Of a DNA stretch of 64,000 nucleotides, positions 49,601 to 62,400 are shown piece by piece. How positions within the stretch are numbered: position 1 is the first letter of the stretch; each line of letters starts with the position of its first letter. This DNA comes from Microvelia longipes (lineage: Eukaryota > Arthropoda > Insecta > Hemiptera > Veliidae). Made by a program: the position numbers and the translations under genes. The stretch lies in assembly GCA_018340805.1 (NCBI GenBank), contig JACMZG010001913.1:11850710-11914709 (forward strand), read 5' to 3'. The notes below the pieces were generated by a model. That model saw only the letters and a program-made list of their open reading frames with translations. It searched no databases and was not told the DNA's origin.

Positions 49601-52600
49601 TTTAACAAGGCATGAAAATCATGGGCTCGCTTTCGCTCGCCTTTTTGTATATGTTTATCAGTACCTTCTTAAGAGTATAAAATAATAAAAATAACCATGC
49701 AATACTAGGGCTCGCTTCGCTCGCCTTTATGTGCTTGTTTGTCAATATCTATTATAAGAGAAACATTTTAAGCAAGGCATGAAAATCATGGGCTCGCTTC
49801 GCTCGCCTTTTTGTATATGTTTATCAGTACCTTCTTAAGAGTAAAAAATAAAAATAACCATACAATACTAGGGCTCGCTTCGCTCGCCTTTATGTGCTTG
49901 TTGTCAATATCTACTTTAAGAGAAACATTTTAAAAAGGCAAAAAAATCATGGGCTCGCTTCGCTCGCCTTTTTGTATATGTTTATCAGTACCTTCTTAAG
50001 AGTATAAAATAAAAAAAAAACCATGCAATACTAGGGCTCGCTTCGCTCGCCTTTATGTGCTTGTTTGTCAATATCTATTTAAGAGAAACATTTTAAGCAA
50101 GGCATGAAAATCATGGGCTCGCTTCGCTCGCCTTTTTGTATATGTTTATCAGTACCTTCTTAAGAGTATAAAATAATAAAAATAACCATGCAATACTAGG
50201 GCTCGCTTCGCTCGCCTTTATGTGCTTGTTTGTCAATATCTATTTAAGAGAAACATTTTAAGCAAGGCATGAAAATCATGGGCTCGCTTCGCTCGCCTTT
50301 TGTATATGTTATCAGTACCTTCTTAAGAGTATAAAATAATAAAAAAAAACCATGCAATACTAGGGCTCGCTTCGCTCGCCTTTATGTGCTTGTTTGTCAA
50401 TATCTACTTTAAGAAAAACATTTTAAAACAAGGCATAAAAATCATGGGCTCGCTTCGCTCGCCTTTTTGTATATGTTTATCAGTACCTTCTTAAGAGTAT
50501 AAAATAATAAAAATAACCATGCAATACTAGGGCTCGCTTCGCTCGCCTTTATGTGCTTGTTTGTCAATATCTATTATAAGAGAAACATTTTAAGCAAGGC
50601 ATGAAAATCATGGGCTCGCTTCGCTCGCCTTTTTGTATATGTTTATCAGTACCTTCTTAAGAGTATAAAATAAAAAAAAATAACCATGCAATACTAGGGC
50701 TCGCTTCGCTCGCCTTTATGTGCTTGTTTGTCAATATCTATTATAAGAGAAACATTTTAAGCAAGGCATAAAAATCATGGGCTCGCTTCGCTCGCCTTTT
50801 TGTATATGTTTATCAGTACCTTCTTAAGAGTATAAAATAATAAAAATAACCATGCAATACTAGGGCTCGCTTCGCTCGCCTTTATGTGCTTGTTTGTCAA
50901 TATCTATTTAAGAGAAACATTTTAAGCAAGGCATGAAAATCATGGGCTCGCTTCGCTTGCTTTTTTTGTATATGTTTATTAGTACCTTCTTAAGAGTAAA
51001 AAATAAAAAAAAACCATACAATACTAGGGCTCGCTTCGCTCGCCTTTATGTGCTTGTTTGTCAATATCTATTATAAGAGAAACATTTTAAGCAAGGCATG
51101 AAAATCATGGGCTCGCTTCGCTCGCCTTTTTGTATATGTTTATCAGTACCTTCTTAAGAGTATAAAATAATAAAAAAAACCATGCAATACTAGGGCTCGC
51201 TTCGCTCGCCTTTATGTGCTTGTTTGTCAATATCTATTATAAGAGAAACATTTTAAGCAAGGCATGAAAATCATGGGCTCGCTTCGCTCGCCTTTTGTAT
51301 ATGTTTATCAGTACCTTCTTAAGAGTATAAAATAATAAAAATAACCATGCAATACTAGGGCTCGCTTCGCTCGCCTTTATGTGCTTGTTTGTCAATATCT
51401 ATTATAAGAGAAACATTTTAAGCAAGGCATGAAAATCATGGGCTCGCTTCGCTCGCCTTTTTGTATATGTTTATCAGTACCTTCTTAAGAGAATAAAATA
51501 AAAATAACCATGCAATACTAGGGCTCGCTTCGCTCGCCTTTATGTGCTTGTTTGTCAATATCTATTATAAGAGAAACATTTTTAACAAGGCATGAAAATC
51601 ATGGCTCGCTTCGCTCGCCTTTTTGTATATGTTTATCAGTACCTTCTTAAGAGTATAAAATAATAAAAATAACCATGCAATACTAGGCTCGCTTCGCTCG
51701 CCTTTATGTGCTTGTTTGTCAATATCTATTAAGAGAAAACATTTTAAGCAAGGCATGAAAATCATGGGCTCGCTTCGCTCGCCTTTTTGTATATGTTTAT
51801 CAGTACCTTCTTAAGAGTATAAATAATAAAAAAACCATGCAATACTAGGGCTCGCTTCGCTCGCCTTTATGTGCTTGTTTGTCAATATCTACTTTAAGAA
51901 AACATTTAAAACAAGGCATAAAAATCATGGGCTCGCTTCGCTCGCCTTTTTGTATATGTTTATCAGTACCTTCTTAAGAGTATAAAATAATAAAAATAAC
52001 CATGCAATACTAGGGCTCGCTTCGCTCGCCTTTATGTGCTTGTTTGTCAATATCTATTATAAGAGAAACATTTTAAGCAAGGCATGAAAATCATGGGCTC
52101 GCTTCGCTCGCCTTTTTGTATATGTTTATCAGTACCTTCTTAAGAGTATAAAATAATAAAAATAACATGCAATACTAGGGCTCGCTTCGCTCGCCTTTAT
52201 GTGCTTGTTGTCAATATCTATTATAAGAGAAACATTTTAAGCAAGGCATAAAAATCATGGGCTCGCTTCGCTCGCCTTTTTGTATATGTTTATTAGTTAG
52301 AGGCAATACTAGGGCTCGCTTCGCTCGCCTTTTGTGCTTGTTTGTCAATATCTATTTAAGAGAAACATTTTAAAAGGCATAAAAGGCTCGCTTCGCTCGC
52401 CTTTTTGTATGTTTATCAGAACCTAATTTTATAGCATAAAGTAAAAAATAACATAATATTCTAGGGCTCGCTTCGCTCACCTTTATTTGCTTGGTTATAT
52501 ACTGCTTGGTGCCTTACGTCGATATTTTTGCGGGTGTAATAGCCGCCATTTGAAAAAGCGATGCATATTTGTGTACTACCCATCGATACCTACAATTTGA

Positions 52601-55600
52601 TACCCCACATGATTTTTCAAAAAAATATTTTTTTTTGGCGCGTGCGCGTATGGGCGATTTTGAAATTGCTAAAATTAACTTTTGAAACTTTTTCTCCGAA
52701 GAATTTCTATGGCCCGGAAAGTGCTTTTATTGGCTATTGGTCCCATATTTTTAGGGCTTCTCCTTATGCCTTAAAAGGGGGGGGGACAAGCATTTTTTGG
52801 TTTTTGAGATTTTTGGCGGGTGTAATAGCCGCCATTTTGAAAAAGCGATGCATATTTGTGTACTACCCATCGATACCTACAATTTGATACCCCACATGAT
52901 TTTTCAAAAAAATATTTTTTTTTTGGCGCGTGCGCGTATGGGCGATTTTGAAATTGCTAAAATTAACTTTTGAAACTTTTTCTCCGAAGAATTTCTATGG
53001 CCCGGAAAGTGCTTTTATTGGCTATTGGTCCCATATTTTTAGGGCTTCTCCTTATGCCTTAAAAGGGGGGGGACAAGCATTTTTTGGTGGTTTTTGAGAT
53101 TTTTGGCGGGTGTAATAGCCGCCATTTTGAAAAAGCGATGCATATTTGTGTACTACCCATCGATACCTACAATTTGATACCCCACATGATTTTTCAAAAA
53201 AATATTTTTTTTTGGCGCGTGCGCGTATGGGCGATTTTGAAATTGCTAAAATTAACTTTTGAAACTTTTTCTCCGAAGAATTTCTATGGCCCGGAAAGTG
53301 CTTTTATTGGCTTATGGTCCCATATTTTTAGGGCTTCTCCTTATGCCTTAAAAGGGGGGGGGACAAGCATTTTTTGGTGTTTTGAGATTTTTGGCGGGTG
53401 TAATAGCCGCCATTTTGAAAAAGCGATGCATATTTGTGTACTACCCATCGATACCTACAATTTGATACCCCACATGATTTTTCAAAAAAATATTTTTTGG
53501 CAGCGATGCGCGTATGGTCGATTTTGAAATTGCTAAAAATAACTGTCTATGACAAAAACTTATTTCTCACCGAAGCACTATATTCCGTTAGGCCGGATAT
53601 TGAAGTGCTCTTAATTGGCTTATAGGTCCCACTATATTATTATATAGCCTCACTTATGCCTCACATAAGGGTTACTGGGGGACAAGTCTTTTGGAGATAA
53701 GGTATTTGAGAATATATGTGGGCGTGGTGTAATAGCCGCTCATTTGTGTACAAGAATTAACGATGCATGATTTGGTGATACTACCACTTTGACTCAACAC
53801 TACAATTACTGATCTACGCTCACTGAATAGTATTATATCAAAAATATAAAGTATTTCAATTCCTTTGCTGCTGCTCTGTGCGCTTTTTAGGTGACCATGG
53901 TATTGAATGGAAGCGAATTGACTTCTGAATTAATTTATGCTGCCACCAACTTAAAACTTAGTTGAAGGCAAACTTTTCTATCTCCGAAAATGTCTATATT
54001 GAGCACCGGAACCACGTGCTATCTATGCGCCATATATAAGAGATCCACATAAATAATTGATAGAGCATGCCTCCTATATGCAAATTAAAATAGGAGGACG
54101 GCGGGGGCAAGCATTATTATCGTATGCGTGGATAATTTGTGTGAGTATTTGGCGAGTTGTAATAGCACAGCGCAGTTTAATGGAAAAAAGCGAGACAGAA
54201 GTTTGGAGAGTGTGGGTTACTGAACCATCGGCAATACCTCCACATTATGATACCCATTGCATATGAGTGTTTACAAAAAAATATCTTTATTTGGCCGGGG
54301 AATGCGCTAATGGGCGAGTTTGATAAACACATATGCTAGAATATAACTGTATGAAAACTTTTCTCCCTAAAGATATGTTGTCTCATAGCCGCGACAAAAT
54401 GTGCTATCTTATTGGCTATTGGTCCAAATATTTTTAGACGCTTCTCCTATAAATGACCTATAACAGCAGGGGGAGGACCACACGGCATTTTGTGTGGTCG
54501 AGGTTTCCTTGGATATTTTTGGCGAGTTAATAGGGCCTCGCAATTCGAGATAAAACGCACGGAATGCGATAATTTGTGTACTACCATCGAGTATATTTGA
54601 GTACCCCACGATGGAAGTTTTTCAAAAAATATTTTTTGTGGCAGCCGTGCGCGGTAGGGCGTTTTGCAAAATTGGTGAGAAAATAACCCCTTTGACAACA
54701 TGTGGGGTGCTGCTCGACAGATATATCGGTATGGAGCACAGGATAGATGCGTGAGTCCTAGCTTTGGTCATTCACTGCCAGTGTGGAGTGTGTTTAGCGG
54801 TTCTCAAGTGTATGCCTTATTCTGAGAGTGGTGAGGGGGACAAGATTATATTTTGCGTCTGAAGATTGGTAGTTGGAATGTTGAGACGAGAGTGTGGACC
54901 TTTTTAGCGCCATAATATTGAAAAACAGCGACCGTGCAGTAAGAGTGGGTGGTAGTAGCGCATCGACTACCTACAACTTTGATGACCCCACATATAAGAT
55001 TCTTTCCTTAACGACACAAATGGATGTTTATTTTTAGCGGGATGTGTGCCTCCATGAAGGCGGAGTTATATGAAATACTTCAGCTAAAGGAAATTGAAAC
55101 TGTATGAAACTTTATATACTCCTCGCCAGCAAACTTATCTATGGCCGTGAAAGATAGCATTCATTATTGGCTATTGATCCCACAAATATTTTTAGATAAG
55201 ATATCGTGCGTGAGAGAGTGTCATGCCTTTATAAATACAGGGAGGAGGGGAGCTGAGAGGCGATTCCTTATTGGCTGTTAGGTTATGGAGACTCTCTTAT
55301 GGGCGTAGAATAGCTAATAGCCGGCCCACTTTTGATAAAGGCGAGTGCATAATTGTGGATGTGTGCACCTTAGCCCACCTCCGATCACCTACATTTGGAG
55401 TGAGAGCGAGTGATCTGTGTGCGAGAGAGAGAGTGTGGTTTAATTTGGCGCAGTGCGCGTATGGCCGATTTGAGAATTGCTAAGAGATTAACTTTTGTGG
55501 GAAAGCTTTTGCCGCGAAGAGAAAGTTCTGATGGCCGGAAAGTCTTTATGCTATTGTCCGCATATTTGAGCTCTTCCTTATGCCTGTGAGAGAGAGAGAG

Positions 55601-58600
55601 CATTTTTTGGTCGGGTTTTTGAATTTTTGGCGAGTCGTAATGCCGCCATTTTGAAAAAGCGGATGGCATATTGTGTACTACCCATCGTGAGGCCTACAAG
55701 TTGTAGCGCACAGATCTTGTCAAAAAAATATTGTGGGGGTGCGGTTGCGCCTGTGATCGGAGTGTGAGTGAGAGGGAGTCTCATGGTAGGCGACTCTCAT
55801 TGCAAATGGGGCTAAACGAAATAACGTTAATTTATGAAAACTTTTTTCTCTCCTGTGGAAGAATATCCATTATGGCCCGGTAAGTGCTTTTATTGTGTAC
55901 TTATTTTCTCCTCAATAATTTATCTTACGGGTACTCCTTTATGCCTAAAAGGGGGGGAAAGTATCTTTTGGTTTTGTGTTATTTTGATATTTATTGGGGG
56001 TGTTGATACGCGCACATTATTAAATTGCTAAAAATGCGATGCGAATATTGACCCTGTGTCTTACCCATCGATACCTACATTTTGATACTCCTCTCACTAG
56101 TGGAATTTTTCAAAACAAGAATGACTTTCTTTGTTCTTGTGTGCTGCCGATGTTGCTCTCTCATCTCAGGATACTATCTTATAGAGGAAAGTGAAAATGC
56201 GGAATGGGCAGATTGTGTGAATAATATACTCCTAAAATAATGTGAGAGTGTATTCTGTGAATTTTTTCTACGATGTCCAATCTTAACTATGAGGGACCGG
56301 AAAGTGATCCCTATAGTTTCTCTGGACCTTAGAGTTATGGTCCACATGGTTCGATTCTATCTAGTAGGCTTCTCCTTAATGCTCTCTTATTAGAGCGAGA
56401 ATGACGGCAGCGAGGGGTGATGCAGCAGACGCGCCATAATATTAGAATGGTTGTTTTTGAAATATTTTTTGGAACGAAGAGTCGTGTAATAGCCGATCGC
56501 ATTGTTGAAAAAGGGCTCGATCGACATAATATGGTGTTGACTTACGGCATATCGTCGATATTGACTACAATTTTGATACCCACGATGGATATATTTCAAA
56601 AAAAATTTTTTTTTTGCGCGTGGTGAGTCTCACACCATAATGGAGTAGTGCGATTCTCTGGAACTTTGTCTCTCAAAAATAGTAACGTTTTGAAAACTCT
56701 TATTTTTCATTCACCAAGCACGGGCGTGTGCCCAACTATGGGCACCGAGACTCAGAAAAAGTAACGCCCTTATTCTCTTGCTAATTGGTCTTATATATTT
56801 TATAGCGGCTCTCCTATATGCGCTCTAATGGATAGGACGCGCCGCGCCCTGGTACAAGCATTTTGTTCGGTGTGTTTGCCGTTTTTTTCGAGGTCTTTTT
56901 GGCGAGGTTTAAGTGGCTATAGGACGACGAAGGCCCCTTAAAAAACATTTGAAGAACACACCAGACACATGAATAATTTTGATGTAACTACCCATCGGAA
57001 CCCTACTCAATTGATACCGCCACATGATTTTCAAAAATATTTTTTTTTGGCGAATGTGCGCATTCGCTCATAAATCGACAGATGCGCATGTGATATAGTT
57101 GGCTATATTTTTCCTGTTGTTGGATAAAATAGTTACACATGTATACCAAATTTCAACTTCCTAGCTATAGTAGTTCCTGAGATAGAAATCGGACAGACAG
57201 ACGCTCGACAGAAGTATAAGGGTTTCGAAGATTATCTTCGAAACCCTAAAAAATAACAATTATGATGTAATAAAAGAAATAAATACAAATATAATCAAAA
57301 TAATTAATTCATTGCTGCAAAATCTGTAGCAATTGATACAGGAGGAAATAAAGCCTAGAAACTGCATTTCACTGAAATTCATTGACCAAAATTATTGAAT
57401 GCTTGGGAGATCAAGTTGTTTTTAAGTTTTTGATTCAAACTCTTCAGGCTTAAGTTTTTGATTCAAACCTATCAGCACTGATTAGTATATATTCCTCTAT
57501 GCTTGTCAGGTTTAAGTTTTTTAACTTCCTTAGAGAGTATATTTTATGGTACAATAAACCCACCTAAGAGGTGTAAGCGCCATGGAATTTTCCACCAGAA
57601 TATTAAAACAAGAGGTGTTTGGCCACTCCACAGCCTCGGCAACTTGCTCATCAGCTGTTACTCGCTGACGACAATGGTAGCCTGCGTGGCCACTTGGTTT
57701 TTGTTTTATATCAGTTTGTCATATTAATAGTTTATATAAGTGGCATACTGCCACAATGTAAGCGATTTTTCAATGGTATAAGTCCAAAAATAAGAAATTT
57801 GTTTACATACAATTATATATGTCAATCGATAAAACCAGAACTAATACTAATATTTACATTTTAAATTCATATATATTTTTACCATACATAGTAGTATACG
57901 CGTATTAACTTTTAGCTCAATATTTTTTTTTTTTTTTGAGGTTTTGTGATTATTTAAAATTTTTGATAAGTCATTATATTGGGTTAATGATGTCATACAC
58001 ATTTAATAAACAATAGGGTCCTAAACAATTAATAAGGTTGGTTTATGTACCAAGTTTGTTTCAATCAAATCCGTGAAAGTGTTTGAAAGTTCCCCTCTCT
58101 ACGACAACAAACTCATAAGCTTTTTTTTTAGCAGTAAAGAGTATATTATAGCTTTTCATAGCAATAACACTAGGAGTTTTGGCTGTTTCAGTTAGGCGAT
58201 GCGTGGTGGAACAAGGTTGTTCTCAGTGTCTAATGGAAAAGAGATGTTAGATCATATATAGACGTCAGAAGCTTTCCTGGAGATGGCTAGTATTAATAAA
58301 AAAATACTGATCAATAATATAATAAATATTAGGTATTAAATGGTATAAAAATTACCTATCAAATATCTTCAGAGATTCAATGAGTCTGCCAGCATGGACT
58401 GGGTCCGAGTAGAGCAAGTGACAGCCATCCTGACCATGGGGTGTTCTCAACGCTGCCTCTCTTAGTAAACCTCTAACCTCTTCTAATGATTTGGTCAAAG
58501 CTTTTGCAAGCGGTCTCATAACAACACTCTCTATCTCTCTATTCATTATACTAGAACCTGCAGCCAGACACTGTCAAAAAAAATATTAAAAAATTAGGGT

Positions 58601-59403
58601 CCTCAGAACTTTCTTATTTCATTATTTATTTTTTATTAATAGAAAAACGGGCAATATTACCTGATTTTAGATTTATTGCAATTTAACCTAGCCCTAGTAA
58701 TCGAACTGTATTTAAAAAAAAATGTACCTAATTATTTTAAATTTTTTATTATCTTTCATTTAGTCTTTACTTTTTTTCTTTTTTAAGGAACCCTTTAATT
58801 TTGTAAACAATAGTTTGTGTTACATTTTTGTTAATTTACTCGTTTAATGTCTTATAATTTTTGTCTAAATTATTATTACTTTTTGTTTTGTACATTTTAT
58901 AATTTTTACTTTTGTTTTCTTTTAAAACCATAATTTTTGTGGGTAGTTGCCTGTAAATAAATAAATATACAAAAATAACAATTAGCTTGGAACACCTCAT
59001 TTGCTCATCCTCAACAACTCAATTTTCCTTACACAATAATTAATAAATTTTATTTCCAACAGTCACCCATCCATGCACTGATCATATTCAATTCTGCTTA
59101 ACTCAAGTGATGAGAAAAAAAACCAGAAAGCAAATAAAAATCAAAAATCTTGATAATATGAAATTGATTGATAATATGAAATTGTTAACATATGTGCCTG
59201 CCACCCACACAGTCCAAGTTTCTCCAGGATTTTCATGCTAGATATGGAAATTTTTTTACATACCATCCTTCGAAAGGGACATTAAAGCTAGTGGTTCTGA
59301 GCCTGTGCAATGTCAGGTACTCATAAAAGTTCCCCAACCATAAATGAACCAGGGTTAATTTAAAATTCATGACCCTCTATTGTTGTTTATATAATATAAT
59401 ATA

Positions 59404-59484
<81 letters not shown>

Positions 59485-62400
59485 TATTTATGCTTTATGG
59501 TTTCGAGAGCAGGAAAGCCTAATCTGGCAGGGGGACACTTGTTGTTTCTAGTGAAAGCTATAGAAACTTATAGTATAATCACAGCTATTCTGTGGACAAA
59601 ATGCCTGCACTAGGACTCATAAAGTAAACACTATCTTCTATCTAAGGGAATTAGCAAAAAGGGCCCAACAGTGTGGTCTACTATCTCGATGATCTTACAT
59701 TTCCCTAATTACTATTGTAATTGAGTATTGAGGCTGACTAGGGGTTGAGTTTTGCACATCTCCCCTAAAGTATTACATGAGAGTGCTGTACTAAATAGCT
59801 AGGGTACCCATCAGATATTATAAGCAATAGCTTCAATTAAAGAGATGACCAAGTTAAAGTGCTATGAAATTAAGAATAAAGCATATATTTTTATTGTTTA
59901 TGTTGCACTAATCATTAAAAATAATTATCCTTTGCTAGCAATTTAGACCTTGACTAACCGTAGGCAACCAAATTTCTTAAAATTGCTTCATCTCATTTAA
60001 CAAGCTTGTTTATCATCATTGATGAGTCATTTAGGTCTCTAATTGTTCAGTAAATATTGATACAGTAGGAACAAATATCAAAAATAAATGTCAATTTAAG
60101 AGTCTTCCTAATTTCTTATCAACAACAAAAATAAAAACACACATAATCTTATCTTTCACTTAAAGACAAAAGATTAAAAAAAAACTGTTTTACAAAAGTA
60201 TATAATACTCACAGTTTAAACCACATATTAGTGGTTTCATTAATCAAAATTGATGAGTGACATAAAATTTAATGACAATACATTAACAATTAAAAATAAG
60301 CTGACAATCATTGAATGAGGCTTCCCTACCAATAGACTTAAAATTATAATACAAGAAAAGTTGCGACTGTGAAGAGTCTTTTTTTACCGTGGCAACTATA
60401 TTTATGGCAGAGGTAAAAAAAGCTATTCCCAGTCCTGTAACATAATCTATTTGTTTGGGCGTAGTAATAGTAAACAACTATCTAGAATAAAATCACCATA
60501 ATGTATACAAATTTGCCGCTACACTTCTTTTGATCGCCTTTTTGGCCAAAAGTTTCAATTCTGGCGGTGTATTTTCAATGTCTGAATCACTATGATTATT
60601 TGATAATAATAATTAATAATTGATGATAAATAGTTAATAACTCACTTTCCGAAATTAACAAAACTTTGAAAACAAGAACGTTCGATAATTTATTTGATAA
60701 ACAAAAGAATAACAAGAAAGGTTATATCATAACCTTGTTGTAAACTATATAGAGAAATGTACTAACCACCACTTTGATTGAGTCCTCTTTGAACTCAAAA
60801 AACTTCAAAATTACATAAGATACACTTATTATTAAACATATTTGTAATATTCTATAAAGGTTTACAGCACTGATCAGGTAGTACTGATAGTATACCTTCC
60901 TCTAAGGTTTACTGTAACGCCATCTTTATATGCCATGCTTGATTTACCCAAAATCTTTCACTAATCAGACTTGATAGTTGTGCCATGTTTCACTGAAATT
61001 AGATCAGCCATTTAAACTGAGGAGTTTTTAAAAAAATTGCATATGCATTCCATATTTCCTGAGAACTGTGGTGGTGCAACTAGCTCAAAGTGTGTTGCAG
61101 GCCAATGAAAAGAAAAGGCAATAATAAGTAGATTCAAGGAAAAAGGAACAGGTGAACAGAAGGTCCATAAGTTCCGTGGGGGGAGCCTTGCCCCTCCTCA
61201 CAGCTTAAACCAAAGCCAGTTTATAATGAGCGAAAAAGAAATATACAATAAAAACTGAACTAAAAGGAAGGAAAAAGCGATACAATAAGTGAGATGAAGA
61301 GAAATATGAGAACTACCCGGAAAAGAAATTGGAATATGCACCAGAAGGAAAACGGAAAGGACAGGGGCCAAAGAAGAACTGAGGAAGGTTAAGGTGAGGT
61401 TATAGCCAGTGTGGCCAACATAAAATCAAGGATCACCAAAGGGATCCAGAAGGCAGAGAAAACTTTCGAGGCCTCGGAGCTTTCTCAGTCCCCCAAATAC
61501 CAAGGACAAAACTTATATGAGGCCAGGAAAAGGAAAGGAGATATTGGGAAAACAAATAATAATGAAAGGAAAGAAGAGAGAAGTAGCAACAATGTTGCAG
61601 TGGTTGAGGTCTCTTTCTATTCGGAAAACTTCAAAACATAAGACAGGCAATGAAAATTCTTTCGTGGCAAAATGTCATATAACAATAAATGCTAATACAA
61701 AAACAGTGTGACCCCAAGGAGCCATAGTGCAACCTTCTGTCGCTTATTTACTTTATTCATAACTCTTTTTTCATTTATCAACAAGGGGGGCCGCATGAAC
61801 ATGACGCACAGTGTTGCCTAGTATGTAGGAGATTTTTGTGTCCTAGACGTTTCAATGGGACACAATAACTTTCGAATGCTTTCTCGGATGGAAATGAAAC
61901 TTGACAAAAATAAAACATGTTAATGTCCCAAACCCTTTTGATATATTTTCCGAATCATTGTTTATGATATATGCATGATGTCATTAACCCACAGAAATTA
62001 CCCCACAAACATTTCAAAAAAGCAGGGCCCTACGCGGCCACTACACTCCCTGTGGCCATGTAGTGGCCGAGGCCATGAAGTGGCAAAGAGACCAAAGGCC
62101 TCTTTTTTTACACTGAATCTAAATATGCCTTTAGATTTATCCTCCTATGCTAACTCGGTGAGAAATACGTAACTAAATATTTTACTAAATAAGACCCCTA
62201 CCCCTGGGTTGCCCAAAATTGCATTATCTCATTTGCAGCCCGAGACTGTTAAAAGTAAATAAAAGAGCAAGACAGTATAAACATCCAAAATTTGTTAATG
62301 ACTCAATATGTTAATAAGGAATCCTATTTTTCCTGAAAATTTATTTTTTAAACTACTTTACTCTTGGTGGTTTTCAAGATAATGGTACTCATAAGGTTCA

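Noticed and set aside
47455..52490. CRISPR array (regular repeats and spacers)
   Set aside because: The parts between the constant blocks are themselves repeated, not unique, and the DNA is eukaryotic. The same holds for the arrays at 25.2 and 63.4 kb.
52561..53527. Open frames of 108 and 147 codons in the 288-bp array as a repetitive protein gene
   Set aside because: The unit length is a multiple of 3, so one open unit gives a long frame. Homopolymer length changes break it, and there are no signals of a gene.
57219..57247. Helitron 3' end (hairpin followed by CTAA)
   Set aside because: The hairpin abuts CTAA directly instead of lying about 10 nt upstream, and no matching TC start was found.
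60283..60477. 64-codon - strand frame with a hydrophobic segment as a missing LST2 exon
   Set aside because: The flanking exons 62738 and 58570 already join in phase 0 with conserved sequence across the junction (FGAE|CLAAGSS).
61411..61641. 76-codon frame rich in Lys/Glu
   Set aside because: No recognised domain, no splice borders fitting LST2, wrong strand. Could be chance in purine-rich DNA.
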